A DNA stretch of 64,000 nt from Calonectria ilicicola (GCA_020809705.1 CP085832.1:1302001-1366000); one strand, 5' to 3'; shown: positions 10,398 to 22,159, counted from the stretch's first letter. A program made the numbers and translations. Notes: generated by a model from the letters alone, not told the origin.

Positions 10398-12777
10398 ATG
10401 GCTCTGCTTCTTGCCCCATACAATGAAGCCATGCGCATTGGCATGGGGTCAGTCAAATTTCACTATCCATATTTCGTCACTCATATTGACTGTCATGCAG
10501 TTTCAACAGTTACACCCAGCAGCTTTGCGTCAATGATATTGTCCGCAAGCCTGGCGGCAAGCGTGCGTCAGAGGGAGACTTGAAATCGGTCGACCCTACA
10601 AATGGCACGCAGCCATCTAATCAAGATCGTTCCAAGATGCTCACTAGCCCCAGCGGCGAGTTTGTAAAGAAGCACTCGGACCAAGGCCAAGCGGACATCA
10701 GCCAAGTTGTCAGTTGGAAAGCAGGTTTCGTTGATAACCTGAGCGATGTTACAAACTCGCTTAACATTAGCGGTTGGTAGCCCCTCCAAGTCCAGCTTCA
10801 TAAAGAGTGATTCTAACATGGTCATTCCATAGGTGCGCTCAGTATCAAGTGCGCCGCCATCAATGCCGGCGGGTCTGCTCATGCTCGTTACATCAACACA
10901 ACCAAGTTCTTGAAAAGTGACGCCAAGTATAACATCCAAGTGAATGTCACAAACCAAAAGTTAGTGGCCGACGACGTGATAGAGTTCACGCCCATCCCCA
11001 ATGTGCCAGCATCTAAATTCAATGAAGTTTATGGAGATTGCTTCATCTCTGGTTTTATTGAGGGAGGCGTTATGAACGCCTCGATTCTTCGCACCATCGT
11101 CGATGAGAGCGAAGCTAGAGAAATTGGTGGAGGCCTCAGTCTTCAAGCTAAACTTGGCATTGTTGATATCAGCGGCAGTGCCGAAGGAGCCAAGATTGAT
11201 CAAGAGAAGAAGAAGAAGGTCGAAACTTCTATTACGTATGTTATGAGACATCCCAAAAGAAATCGGATATGCTCCCACGAAATACTGACTTGGAGATATC
11301 AGAGTATCATGGTCTGGTGGCGGAGATATTAAGCCCGACAGCGTTGTGGAATGGGATATTCTGAATATGACAAAGGTCGCCATGGAATTCCCAGACAAGG
11401 TCGCCCTGTGTAAGCATCACTCATTGGTATAAATGATATTCACTAACCGATTGCACAGGCCCTCAGAGAACATAGTATGTCAGCATGACATGTATTTTGT
11501 GTGATGATTCTAATCGATATTACAGCGCCATTCTCACAAAATACACTTCTCTCAGAAGTTTCTACGAACAAACCGTCAAAGGTTCTCCCCTGGATTACGA
11601 AATCGCGGGAATCTACACATCCAGTCTTCTTGATGCTTATATGGTAAGATCATTTGTCTTCTGTAATCAGCAGCTCTATTAACTGTCTTTCAAACAGGAA
11701 TACAAGGCAATGTGGGAAGACATCAATCAGAGTAACTAGCCCGCTTTGTTTGTCACCAATCTGTTGCTAATATGTTGCAGCTATCAAGGAAATCGACCAA
11801 GGAACTTCCCTCGTTAAACGCCGGGAGGTGAATGACAAGCTCATCTCCTACCGAGAGCTCATCAAAGGTGACTTTGAGAAGCGCTTGGGAAGGTACAATG
11901 AGACAAAGACAGCTCTTGCCAAATCACCCGACCACAATCAAGTCATTCTAGAGGAACCCCTACCTCCGAATGAAGTCGATACTTATCCTGCAGACGCATT
12001 TGGTATTGATAAGGCCTCTCGGGACTGTCGGTTTGAAATGATCAAGATTGTACGAGAGGTAAACGAAGTCACAGACAACCCTAAGGTTGCTACAGACCCC
12101 TACCGAAATTGGCGATTCCTCAGCCCTCATGTGTTCCGGCTTCTGTTACCTGTAACTTTCTTCCCATGCTACCGTATAAATATCTCTCCTAGCTAACACT
12201 TGAACAGACTGATAAAACAAAATTGTTGAGCCCTGAAGAGATCGCCAAGTTGCAGGCGGACCTGCAGGCTAGCATTGACGAATGTGCCAAGCGACAGGAG
12301 GAAATCGAGTCTCTCAAGGGTCAAGTCAGTGGTCAACAGCAATCTAGTAGCGCAAGCAGTGCTCAAGCAGAGACCACAATCAAGGAAAAGGATGCTAAAG
12401 TGCAGGAGCTTAATCAGAGGATTAATGCCCTAGAGCTGTCCGCCAGAGACACTCAAGCTAAGCTCGAAGGGGCACAGCGAGACGCCAACCGGTTCCGACA
12501 GGAAAAAGATGAGGTCACAAACCAGTTGAACTCGATTCCTGATGTTGAGGTTCACAATGTCGTGTGGGGAGGTCGAGACCTTACCGGAGACGGAAACATT
12601 GTCAACAGGGTCAAGGATTACATCCGCAATAACAGGACCATTCCATTTAATAACGACTTCTTCGGTTGTGATCCTCAATACGGCACGAGGAAGCGTGGTA
12701 CTATCATGTATGCGAAGCGTGGGAAGAGAATGGTCAAGTTTGATGATTGGGAGGGCTCCAACCAAGCTATTCAGTAA
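10398..12777 (+). CDS. MACPF-like protein C with coiled coil and extra C-terminal domain, 646 aa
   Basis: Nine exons: 10398-10447, 10501-10772, 10833-11235, 11303-11409, 11459-11474, 11526-11643, 11698-11731, 11781-12151 and 12208-12777. They sum to 647 codons; exon 5 has only 16 nt. Residues 1 to about 455 are paralogous to protein A: same start (MALLLAPYNEAMRIG), motif VYGDCFISGFIEGG (about 173-186), second hairpin-like stretch ending in ITVSWSGGG, and AILTKYTSLRSF in the helical part. Unlike A, it continues with a heptad-rich coiled coil (about 468-564) and a domain of about 77 residues (570-646) with NDFFGCDPQYGTRKRGTIMY, a pattern I remember from the C-termini of other fungal proteins of unknown role. 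No leader peptide. The extra parts could drive oligomerisation or bind a ligand. MACPF assignment is by pattern, not search. Confidence 0.74.
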
Positions 12778-13621
12778 ATGGCTGATCGGCATGTACGATA
12801 CTACATTTAAATCCTTGTCAGCCACCAAGTTAGCGGCACAGTCTACCAGCCATGTACATGTGCGACACCAAAATATCATATTTCAATATTGGCATTTATT
12901 TCTAAAATTTGATGATCTTATTTCAATCGTTAGGTGATCTGTGAAACGGTAGGTTTTCCTCGCTAGGGTAGATTGAAAATCCAGCAACAAGTCAAAGGCG
13001 AAATCCCGAAGTATGAAAATAAGCTCAAGTATTTTGATAAGAATCTAGTAATCTTTGCAGGAATATCGCACCTGTCCGTTCGAAGACGGGAAAGGGGACA
13101 CGCATTGGCAAAGGTATTCCGCAAGTCCCAACACACGAGCTGTGATCAATCAGAGATTTGTCAGCGTCGCTTTGAATTGCAGGCACCTTCCAATAATTTC
13201 AAGCCACATCAATACGCATGTGATAGGCGACTTATCCTTGTAATTAGATACGAGAATTCCCATGCCCTTCATATCTCATGAACAAATGCTTCCTTGATAT
13301 ACTAATGAATGCCCCAAAGCTCCATTCATTACCGCATCTAAGATTCACCCCCAGTCAAGAAACATGATGGTTTAATAAATACAAAGTGAAAGAAGGAGGA
13401 AAAAGAACACGAATCCCTCAATCGGCTCTAAATAACAAAAGCAAGTTCAGGTAGCATTTCGCCTGCATCCCCCTCCTTGTCCTGCTACAGCAGCCTTGCG
13501 ATAGGCACTGGCCAGTGTCCCGCTAAGGCGTAAAGTTAGAGAGTCACATGCCCCACCAACGGCGGTTCCCAGATTGAGCCTCTGGTGCTTTTCATCTCAT
13601 CACCAACGTCAATTAGTCGGC
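12778..13621. other. gene-free stretch upstream of the Zn2Cys6 regulator
   Basis: Holds the 3' UTR of MACPF-like gene C and the promoter of the regulator. AT-rich, no credible coding frame. Confidence 0.5.
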
Positions 13622-15734
13622 ATGAAGAAGTCAATCGCGTGCGGCGCATGTCGTTCCTCGAAGCGAAAAGTGATTATCTCGCACAAATGTCTCGTCCTCT
13701 GATCGCGCGAGTCGCTAATTGCCCCTCTAGTGTATTCACTCTGGCGGGCCACCCTGCAATCGCTGCCGGAATCGTGGCGATGAGTGCATCTTCCCTCCCA
13801 AGGGCACGTCGTTCATCTTCCGGCGCCCCAGGATAGAGCGCCATGGACAGGATTTGGAGAGTGCAGGTCTCTCTGCCACCATCCCGCAAGTCCATGCGAC
13901 TCAATCGGATGAATGGCTGGAGGCGCGCGCCAAAAGCCTGTCAGCAGTGGACCCGTTTGAGTACCTCACCGATGAGGTCAAGAACAGCTATCTCCGCTGC
14001 TCTTACAAGTGGTCCTTTCATCACATACCAAATCTTCTCATTGAAATCCGTAAAAAGTCACTAGAACCTCTGCTGGTTTGGGCCATGCTGGCCATCACCG
14101 TCCGGTAAGCATCAACTCTATCGGCACCAAGTCTCAAATGCCGCTGACGCCATCCAGGTTTTCGCAGGCCGCCCCACCAGGCTACTCGAGCCAGGTCCAA
14201 GCGAGTAACACATTCGCAAGCCATGCAAGAACAATGGTCTTAAGTTTAGTTGACCAGCCCACTGTCCACCGAGCACAGGTTCTGCTAATGCTCACCGGAC
14301 ATTCGTGGGGGGCTGGGGAAGGTAAACGGGCTTGGGTCTACCTGGGAATGGCCGTCCGAATGGCCCAAGTTCTCGGGCTCTTTGACGAGCCTCCGCCTCC
14401 AGCATCACGAGAGGACTTCATCTATGCTGAAGAGAGGAGACGCACCGCATGGACTTGTTTCCTCATGGATAGCCTTCTAAGCGGAGGTAAAGGGCGCGAC
14501 AGAATGCTCTCGGCGGAGAAGATGCGCATCCAACTCCCCTGTGACTCAGAGAGTTTCAACTTTGGAGAACGAGTAGTATGCGAAAAATTAGATGGCTCAT
14601 TGCCAGAGAGTCCAAGGATGGGCGCACAAGGCAATCTTGGAATTGTCGCTTATAGCATGCGAGTTGCCGATATATGGGGAGCTGTGGCCAAATGGGCATG
14701 CACTCCACATGGGACTAACCATCCACCATGGCATGCTCAGTCAGAGTTCCAATATCTTCTTTCTCGATTGAATCTTTGGCGAGACTCGTTGCCAGATAGG
14801 TTACAGTACGACTTATTTCTCCTTCGAGCCCATAGCGTGTCGAACCAAGGGCAGGCCTACTGCTACATGCACTGCATTTACTTTATGAGCGTCATCTTTC
14901 TTTATCGTTCGTATTTACCAGAGGTTGAGATGCAAAAGGCAAGGGTAACAGATCATGAGTGGTCTCAGTGGTCCTCTTGGTCGAGCAAAGAATTGGTGCA
15001 GGTCGCAGAACAAGTGTGCGAGATGCTTGAGGAAATGCGGGCCTTTGGTCTCTTTTTTCTTCGCGGCCTAGTGCCATGGATCGGATTCACCATTTATACT
15101 GCAGTGGGAACCACGCTCTACTTTTATCATTTCCCTAATCCTGGGGATGCTTCTGTCCAAGTTGAGAAACGACGGGATCGTATTGTCGAGGGCTGTCTAT
15201 TTCTTAAAGACATGAGACAAGCATGGCCAATGGCCGACACTTGGGTACGTTAGGATGGCTGGGGTTTGATTCCAAAGCTAACCCTGATTTCAGCGCGAAA
15301 AAATCCAAGCTATGCAAATCTTTTACAGCAATATCAAAACTGAGGGCGACCAGGCGGTGACCCCGAGTGAACGAAGAGAGATGCGCAACGCGATAATCGA
15401 CTATGGGGCTTTGCAACCAGATCCTGTTCGCCAACCAGATAGTGAAGACAACGAAGAAGCCGTGAGTTGAACATAACAAAAAAGAGGATTTGGCCCTGTA
15501 TAATTAACGAATTACTAGGAGATGGCTGAAGCTGAAAGCGTCCCAAGGTCTGACGAGGTAGAATTTGCTGCACCAGGGTTGAACTTTATTGCTCCCGCAG
15601 ATACCGACCTTTTCGATGCGACAACTATGGATTTTGGAAGCACTATGCATGCAGCTTTTGCAGATGCAACCCAAGGCTTTTGGGAGAGCTTTCCCGGAAG
15701 TATGGACATCGAAGATCATTTTTCAACCGAATGA
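13622..15734 (+). CDS. Zn2Cys6 (fungal_trans) transcription factor, 630 aa
   Basis: Five exons: 13622-13669, 13731-14104, 14158-15244, 15294-15461 and 15519-15734 (631 codons). The binuclear zinc cluster is split by the first intron: CX2CX6C in MKKSIACGACRSSKRKC, then seven residues and CX2CX6C in CNRCRNRGDEC. The middle part carries the fungal-specific transcription factor domain (YLGMAVRMAQVLGLF, then ERRRTAWTCFLMDSLLSGGKGR). The C-terminus is acidic and Asp/Phe-rich (about 560-630), as in activation regions. The next gene on the same strand, 349 bp away, is a GH43 beta-xylosidase, so local control of xylan or xylo-oligomer use is a fair inference, but the protein is not recognisably XlnR/Xyr1. 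Confidence 0.92.
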
Positions 15735-15990
15735 AACAAATGAGTGACCCTCTCGGGGTGAATTTGGCCGGCACTTGAGGATGCTATGAACTCACTCCAC
15801 ATGTCTTTACTGTACAGCGACCCCCATGAGGCACAAAGTTCTTCAATCAGCTTGCAGCATGGTCCGTTAGGCGTTCCACACTTGCAACAAGGTGCAGAAC
15901 TATCAGCACACTGGCCTCCACCCCCGCACACTGCGCTGATTGAATTCAGCCTAAATTAAAAAATACCCACCTCCAAGTCTTTCAAATAGC

Positions 15991-15996
15991 TATAAT
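15991..15996 (+). promoter_or_regulatory. TATAAT box upstream of GH43 gene
   Basis: TATAAT lies 88-93 bp before the ATG at 16084 in the 349-bp gap behind the regulator gene. No clear GGCTAA-type XlnR site was seen in this gap. Confidence 0.4.
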
Positions 15997-16083
15997 GAAC
16001 AACACGACTACTGTCCAATATCGATACTCAACTTGATATTTCTTATTCCATCGTCGGGTTTTTTTACCCCTTGATAAGTCACG

Positions 16084-17712
16084 ATGACTCTCATTAGAAA
16101 TCCCATTTTGCCTGGGTTCAACCCGGATCCCTCAATCCTACGAGTTGGTCAAGATTATTACATTGCCACTTCCACTTTTGAATGGTACCCTGGTGTTCAA
16201 ATTCACCATTCCAAAGACTTGGCCAACTGGGAGTTGGTTGTCCGCCCATTGAACCGCAAAAGCCAGTTGGACATGCGCGGCGACCCCGATAGCTGCGGGG
16301 TTTGGGCACCATGTCTTACACACGACGGCAATAAATTCTGGCTTGTCTACACAGACGTCAAACGCAAAGATGGCTCGTTTAAAGATGCACACAACTATAT
16401 TGTTCATGCACCGGCAATTGAAGGCCCGTGGTCAGATCCCATTTATGCGAACTCCTCTGGGTTTGACCCCTCACTGTTTCATGATGAGAATGGACGCAAA
16501 TGGTTTGTAAACATGCTGTGGGACCATCGCCGACGACCCCAGCTTTTTGCTGGAATCATCCTGCAGGAGTTCGACCCTGTGGCGCAAAAGCTAGTTGGGC
16601 CAAGGAAGAATGTCTACCAAGGAACAGAACTGGCCCTTGTCGAGGGCCCGCACCTCTATAAGCGCAACGGATGGTATTACCTATTGACGGCTGAAGGTGG
16701 AACAGCTTATGAACATGCATGCACCCTCGCTCGATCCCGCGATATTTGGGGTCCTTATGAAACACACCCCGACAAACATATTCTGACATCCAAGGATGCC
16801 CCATTTGCAGCCTTACAAAGAGCAGGACATGGGGACCTTGTGGAAACACCAGATGGCTCCACATACTTGGTCCATCTTAGTGGGCGGCCTATCGGCCAAA
16901 ATAGACGGTGCATCCTTGGAAGAGAAACCGCCATTCAGCGGGCTTACTGGGGTGACGACGAGTGGCTCTATGTCAAGGATGGACCAGTTCCTAGCCTTTT
17001 TGTCGAGGTCCCCGGAGAGCGAAACGATACTGCATATTGGGCATCCCAAAAATACACGTTTGAGAATGGTCTGCCGAAAGATTTTCAGTGGCTACGGACT
17101 CCAGACACTGACCGCATATTTTCCTGCGAGGGTGGAAAGCTGACGCTCATCGGGCGCGAATCGATTGGCTCTTGGTTTGAACAAGCGCTGGTGGCTCGTC
17201 GCCAAGTGCACTTTTCGTACGACGCTGAGACAGTAATCGACTTTTCGCCCGAAGATGAGCGCCAATTTGCAGGCCTCACCGCTTACTATTCCCGCTTCAA
17301 TTTTTTCTACCTAACCGTGACCGCTCATTCCGACGGTCAGCGAGAGCTGCTCATTATGAGCTCCGAGGCATCTTATCCGGAGAGTAGACTAGAGGAGCCT
17401 GCGCCAGAGCCTGTGAAAATTCCAAATGAAGGAAAGGTTACTTTGGCTTTGTCGATTCGTGGTCAGAGCCTTCAATTCTACTATGCTATTAATGGAAGCG
17501 AGAAAACGAAGATTGGGCCAGTCTTTGACGCCTCTATCATTTCCGATGAGTGCGGTGGGCATCAAGCGCATGGTAGTTTTACTGGGGCATTTGTGGGAAT
17601 GGCTTGCTCTGATCTAAACGGGACGGCGAAGCAGGCTGTATTTGACTACTTCAATTACCAACCAGTGTCGGATCCATCAGATCGCTACGATCTATCAACG
17701 GTATCGGTTTAG
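16084..17712 (+). CDS. GH43 beta-xylosidase, intracellular type, 542 aa
   Basis: Single-exon gene. A five-bladed propeller of family 43 starts at once (NPILPGFNPDPSILRVG). The three catalytic acids are visible: Asp15 (FNPDPS, base), Asp128 (SGFDPSLF, pKa modulator) and Glu187 (LVEGPHLY, general acid), almost the numbering of bacterial beta-xylosidases such as the Selenomonas enzyme. From about residue 325 follows the C-terminal beta-sandwich of this subgroup. No signal peptide, so it should cleave imported xylo-oligosaccharides in the cytosol; arabinofuranosidase side activity is common in the group. The lack of introns among intron-rich neighbours, together with the bacterial style, suggests an old acquisition from bacteria, which is known for this subfamily in fungi. 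Confidence 0.95.
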   Translation: MTLIRNPILPGFNPDPSILRVGQDYYIATSTFEWYPGVQIHHSKDLANWELVVRPLNRKSQLDMRGDPDSCGVWAPCLTHDGNKFWLVYTDVKRKDGSFKDAHNYIVHAPAIEGPWSDPIYANSSGFDPSLFHDENGRKWFVNMLWDHRRRPQLFAGIILQEFDPVAQKLVGPRKNVYQGTELALVEGPHLYKRNGWYYLLTAEGGTAYEHACTLARSRDIWGPYETHPDKHILTSKDAPFAALQRAGHGDLVETPDGSTYLVHLSGRPIGQNRRCILGRETAIQRAYWGDDEWLYVKDGPVPSLFVEVPGERNDTAYWASQKYTFENGLPKDFQWLRTPDTDRIFSCEGGKLTLIGRESIGSWFEQALVARRQVHFSYDAETVIDFSPEDERQFAGLTAYYSRFNFFYLTVTAHSDGQRELLIMSSEASYPESRLEEPAPEPVKIPNEGKVTLALSIRGQSLQFYYAINGSEKTKIGPVFDASIISDECGGHQAHGSFTGAFVGMACSDLNGTAKQAVFDYFNYQPVSDPSDRYDLSTVSV

Positions 17713-17847
17713 AAGGGCACAAAAAATATTGAATATCCAATGTCATTCATCAATAATACAATATCCAAGAAATCTAAATCGAGCTAACTCATGTACACGC
17801 TGGCATAAAGGCCAGAAAACGAGGTTTTTGTGTCCATTTTCCATCTT

Positions 17848-18597
17848 TTAGTAACTAGAGAAGGCCTTGATAACAGCGGTAAGATAAGCAGTGCGCTGAT
17901 CGGTCAAAGTTGTTCCAACACAGCTAGTGATGTAAGTGCTGAAACCTGTCGAAAGGTCGCTGTTGAGTGCCTGGCGGGCAGCCGGGCATTTCTCAGGGTT
18001 TGCCTGCGTCAAGTACCAGAAACCACTTCCGAAGTTGTATTCATCGGCTGTCACAGCAGGAAGCAGCTCGTTGTTGAGAGCATCGTAATCCATCTGGCTG
18101 ACAGATGTGTAGGCAAGCTTAGCCTTGACCGCGGGGATACTCTGTGCATAGTCAAAGTTGTACCCAGCCATCTGCATGTTGGCAGTGCCCTGACCAGCGT
18201 GGTCGGCAGGGTCACTGACAGCTCCTGTGTTGACCTTGTAGGCAAAGGCAACGGACTCAAAGGCCATGAGGGCAATAACAGCCATCATTTCATTCTTGGT
18301 AACTTCGTACTGGCAGGCAGCCTTAGTGACCCACTCAGCAACAGTGTCGGCATTGCTGCATTGGCCGCCTGAGGCGCAGGAGGATGTTGCTGGCGCAATC
18401 TGGGCAATCTGGGCGGCAGTAACTGAGAGACTGCACGACGAGTCAGAGCCCGAGGTGGAGCCCGAAGCGGCAGCAGAGGTAGTAGCAGAGCCGTATGTGT
18501 CGGCGGCAGCGACGGTGTTGGAGCGGGCCTTGCAGCTGGTTGGAGCAGCAGAGACGGCTCCGGCAAGGACCAGGGAAAGAGCAGCAGAGAACTTCAT
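17848..18597 (-). CDS. secreted cysteine-containing protein, possibly lysozyme-like fold, 249 aa
   Basis: Intronless. N-terminal signal peptide (MKFSAALSLVLAGAVSAAP), then a Ser/Thr/Ala-rich linker (about 25-55) and a compact domain with several cysteines. The stretch NEMMAVIALMAFESVAFAY followed by GQGTANMQMAGYNFDYAQSI resembles the Glu-bearing helix and following region of lysozyme-like or transglycosylase-like proteins, and a family of secreted fungal proteins with this pattern is widespread. Enzyme activity is not established; Glu in AFES would be the candidate acid. The gene converges on the GH43 gene, with 135 bp between stops. A CT-rich leader (18601-18660) precedes the ATG on the coding strand. 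Confidence 0.85.
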   Translation of the reverse strand: MKFSAALSLVLAGAVSAAPTSCKARSNTVAAADTYGSATTSAAASGSTSGSDSSCSLSVTAAQIAQIAPATSSCASGGQCSNADTVAEWVTKAACQYEVTKNEMMAVIALMAFESVAFAYKVNTGAVSDPADHAGQGTANMQMAGYNFDYAQSIPAVKAKLAYTSVSQMDYDALNNELLPAVTADEYNFGSGFWYLTQANPEKCPAARQALNSDLSTGFSTYITSCVGTTLTDQRTAYLTAVIKAFSSY

Positions 18598-21500
18598 CTT
18601 GAATGGATAGATATTGAAGAAGAGAATGAGGTTATGAAAGAGAAGAGAAGAGAAGAATTGGTGTATCTCGTTTAAATCAAATGTCGATCTGCCAGGCTGG
18701 CGGATGGGTCTGCTTTGAAGGAATGAACAGCCTCAAGGCTTGGTGCTGACTGCTGATGCTTGGCAGAGAGAATGAGGCGAAGATTTGCGAACCGGCCGCA
18801 ACGAATGAATGGTAATGACTGGAAAAGGAAATGTTTGGTCTTGCACTGGGCAGAGCGAATAGAAAAAGATGAAGAGAGTGGTGATGAAAAGAAAGACGTG
18901 AGATCAGCACGGGAGATGTCCCCTTTTTTATTTTTTTCGTGTTTCTGTTTCTGTTTCCTGTCTACCTCGTATAGTAAGTAGCCTCCCTCCCTCCTCTCTC
19001 CCCTCCACTCCACTCCGCCTCCGCCTCCGTCTGGCGTCTGGGAGGCCGATGTTTGCCCGGCAGTGCCCCTGAGCCTGAACCAGCGTACCTAGCCTTGTGT
19101 GAGACTGTTAATGCAGATCCTATGGACGAGAGCAGAGATCAGATGAAGGAGGCCGTCCAATGGGATGGCGTGGGCGACGACCATTGGACGCCGGCTCTCA
19201 GCTACACGGACGGAAAAGCGGGGGCGCAAACACCAAGGATCCAATTGCTTGGCAGCGCGGGCGGGGAGGCATCCGTTGGTGAAACTGAGTGCGAGGGTTA
19301 GCCAGTTTCACGGAGCCCGACCGCCCAAAAGGCAAACAAAGCACCGGCGCCTGACAGCTGGGAGACGGTTTCAGGGTCATTCAGGGCCACTCGTTGACCC
19401 CTTTTCCGTCGTGTTTTTTGAGGCTCGCGGCATGGTGCATCCGAAGGGGGCACGACGGTCTGACATGCGTCGTCGATGCTGGCTGGCTGGCTGGCGGGTG
19501 GGCTCTGTCCGTGTGTGTGCCCCTCTCTCTCCCTCTCTCGTTCTTTCTTTAGGCATTAATCCATAATAATCCATCCTTCGGGCCAAAGCTCGCTGTCAAA
19601 ATAATACCGTTGCAATATACCTTGTCGTTCGGGAAATAGCCATCAAGACCTCGCCTAGAAACACTAGCCCGATCCACGGCCCGTTCTAAATCCCATCACT
19701 TCGGTACGAAGAACCAACATCGCTATCCATTCCCACGGGTTTGGATGGGCTAAGGGTGGCCCCTCCACAGACCCAAAGGGCGACCCATCTGATCTCTTCC
19801 CATTGGCCAGAAACATGTTTCGACGGATTTAAGCATGTAATTGGTCAGTCCTGTGATAAAAATGGGGAGCTTCAAAATTTCAATTGAAGCGAGCAAATGT
19901 CAGCATTTGCATGGGAAATGTCTCTCAAGCTGCCCAATGAAGAGTAACTGCTTTGGGATGATACTATCATCCATATAGTTCTCTAACATGGGAGGGGAAC
20001 AAACATGTATGTCGTTTCGATAAGAATTGTCGGTGTGACCAACCAACAAGACTCCCCCCAGACCTGTCAAATGTCAGTGCATCACTAGCCAATAGGATAG
20101 CAGCGTTCCTGGACTCTCCTCACTCAGCCCTGACGCTACAGGGTAAGCGAATAGCTGTTAGCGTACAGCTTCAGAACTACAAGTCAAAGTCAAAAGTCTA
20201 ATAATCAATAAGAGGGAATGGGTGGGAATAAATAACATGCCCAAACCCCAAATATCAATATTTGTTTCTGGCCAATAGTGTAATACTTCCTGATGGGGCT
20301 GCAGACATGATGCCAATGTACAACATGCGCCGGGGATTACGATGCTTTGCTTGCTTAACCCCTCCGCCACCTGTACGAGTGGACGCCGTCTCCATTGTTG
20401 CATGTACGGACAGCTATGATGGAGACAACTTGCAAGTTTGAGACGACCTTTTCTTTTGTGCATGAAGAATCCCACACTCCCTCCGTGAATCCAACCAGCT
20501 CATGCAGGCGTGCGTGTGCGGAAGGACTCCCGCGCATGCAAGTTGGGAAGACGCCTCCCGTTCCTTTTTACTTCACTGGATCCTAGACTCTACTCTCATC
20601 ATTTCCCAATTCATCGAGCTGAACCAAAACGCCCATTTTGCGTCGTCAGCTGGCAACGGTCTAACGGAAAGCCATGGCCTGATGTTGCAGCCAGAAACAA
20701 ATAGATCCATTAGATGCAAGCCACTTACTCTCCCTTGACTGCCCTCAGCTATTCTCCGATGTCATGTAGTTGGCCCGAGTTGGGAGCGTTGCGCTGCGCT
20801 CCAGGGGGATGCACACCCACCACCGCCATCACCACTGACATGCATCTGATATTACCACCCATCACCAATTGTTCAGCTCGCCTCTTGCCGATGGATCTAC
20901 CGGACATGCACCTTTAAAGACCTCGCCGGAGAGTCCGCATATTGAATCCGGGGAGAGCGCGCCACAGACATCTAATAGTGCATTTTTTAGCTGCATGTAG
21001 AGTTCCATTCCCCAGCCTACAGCTGACAGACAGGACGCCACTGATCGGGATGCAGCGCTCCAGGGACTGGGGATGCACGGAATACAGCGACATTACCCAC
21101 ATTCTCTCCCTCACGTCACAATTGCGACTGCATCTGGTTGCGGATGCAATTTAGATGCAAACTCGTGCTCGCTAAGCCTAGCGAATGGCGAGCCTGCGCC
21201 TCCAAACTCTCCCTTGCAAGGACGCGCGCGCGCAGCGGAATAGGTAAAAAAAAACAATTGGCTTTTAGATGGCTGCAACCACGTGTGGGTTGTTGGTTTG
21301 AGGCTTGGGATTTTAGCCTTCGTACCGGCCGAGTCGGGGACGCGTGCCTTACTACTGAGACAGACAGAGGGGTAAAAAAAGAAAAGAAAAAAAAAACACA
21401 GAAAAAAGAAAACAGAGGAACCGGTTAATTGAGACTCAGTCCCAAGGGTTAAAAGAATAAAAAACTGGAGCACGCAGAGCATGTGCCGTGTTCCAGCCAC

Positions 21501-21604
21501 TGGAATACTGCACATCGGCCGTCGGTGGCGCCCTGCCTGGGCTCTGATTCCTTCGTTACGGCGGCATGCCCATGTTGGCGTGGTGTCCGTGTGGTCGCGC
21601 GCCA

Positions 21605-21628
21605 ACACACACACACACACACACACAC
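21605..21628. repeat. (AC)12 microsatellite
   Basis: Twelve uninterrupted AC units in the gene-free DNA upstream of the NACHT gene. Confidence 0.95.
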
Positions 21629-22135
21629 CCGCGACGTCGACGTAGCTGTTCAGCCCGCTTCTTTCAAGCCCATTCCTACGCTCCCGACGGCCTCAAAAGG
21701 TGACGGGAGGAGTGAACGGTCCAGCCCGAGTCCGCGTGCCCGTGTTGCCGTCCATGGCCCGGTCGGCTATCTGCTGATCCTAACCCACTCTGGTCCACTT
21801 GGTGGCGCCGCTGCACCAATCTATTGAACAGTGCTTCAGCCACTATCGCCTCGCATGCCCTACTGACACGGCTCGGCAGAGACAGCTTCCTCTCTTCTAT
21901 AGGCCGCTGCGAGGGCCAGTGGCTACCTGCGTTGGCTCCCCGATTCGTAAACCTGGTAGCATAGCTGGCATTCTGTCACTTTTCGGATCAGCACCACTAA
22001 ACGGGCCAATTGGCGTGCCGCATGCAGCGCACCGATCACTTTTGACCCGTTCGGCCTAGCAATTGGCAAACTGCGGTATGGCTTGCATCGACGCAATGCT
22101 GTTCTCTCGAGCAATGAAGCCCAACACGCCCAACC

Positions 22136-22159
22136 GCCTCTGGGCCTCTGGGCCTCTGG
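22136..22159. repeat. three tandem copies of GCCTCTGG
   Basis: Perfect 8-bp unit repeated three times, about 175 bp upstream of the NACHT gene start. Confidence 0.9.
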
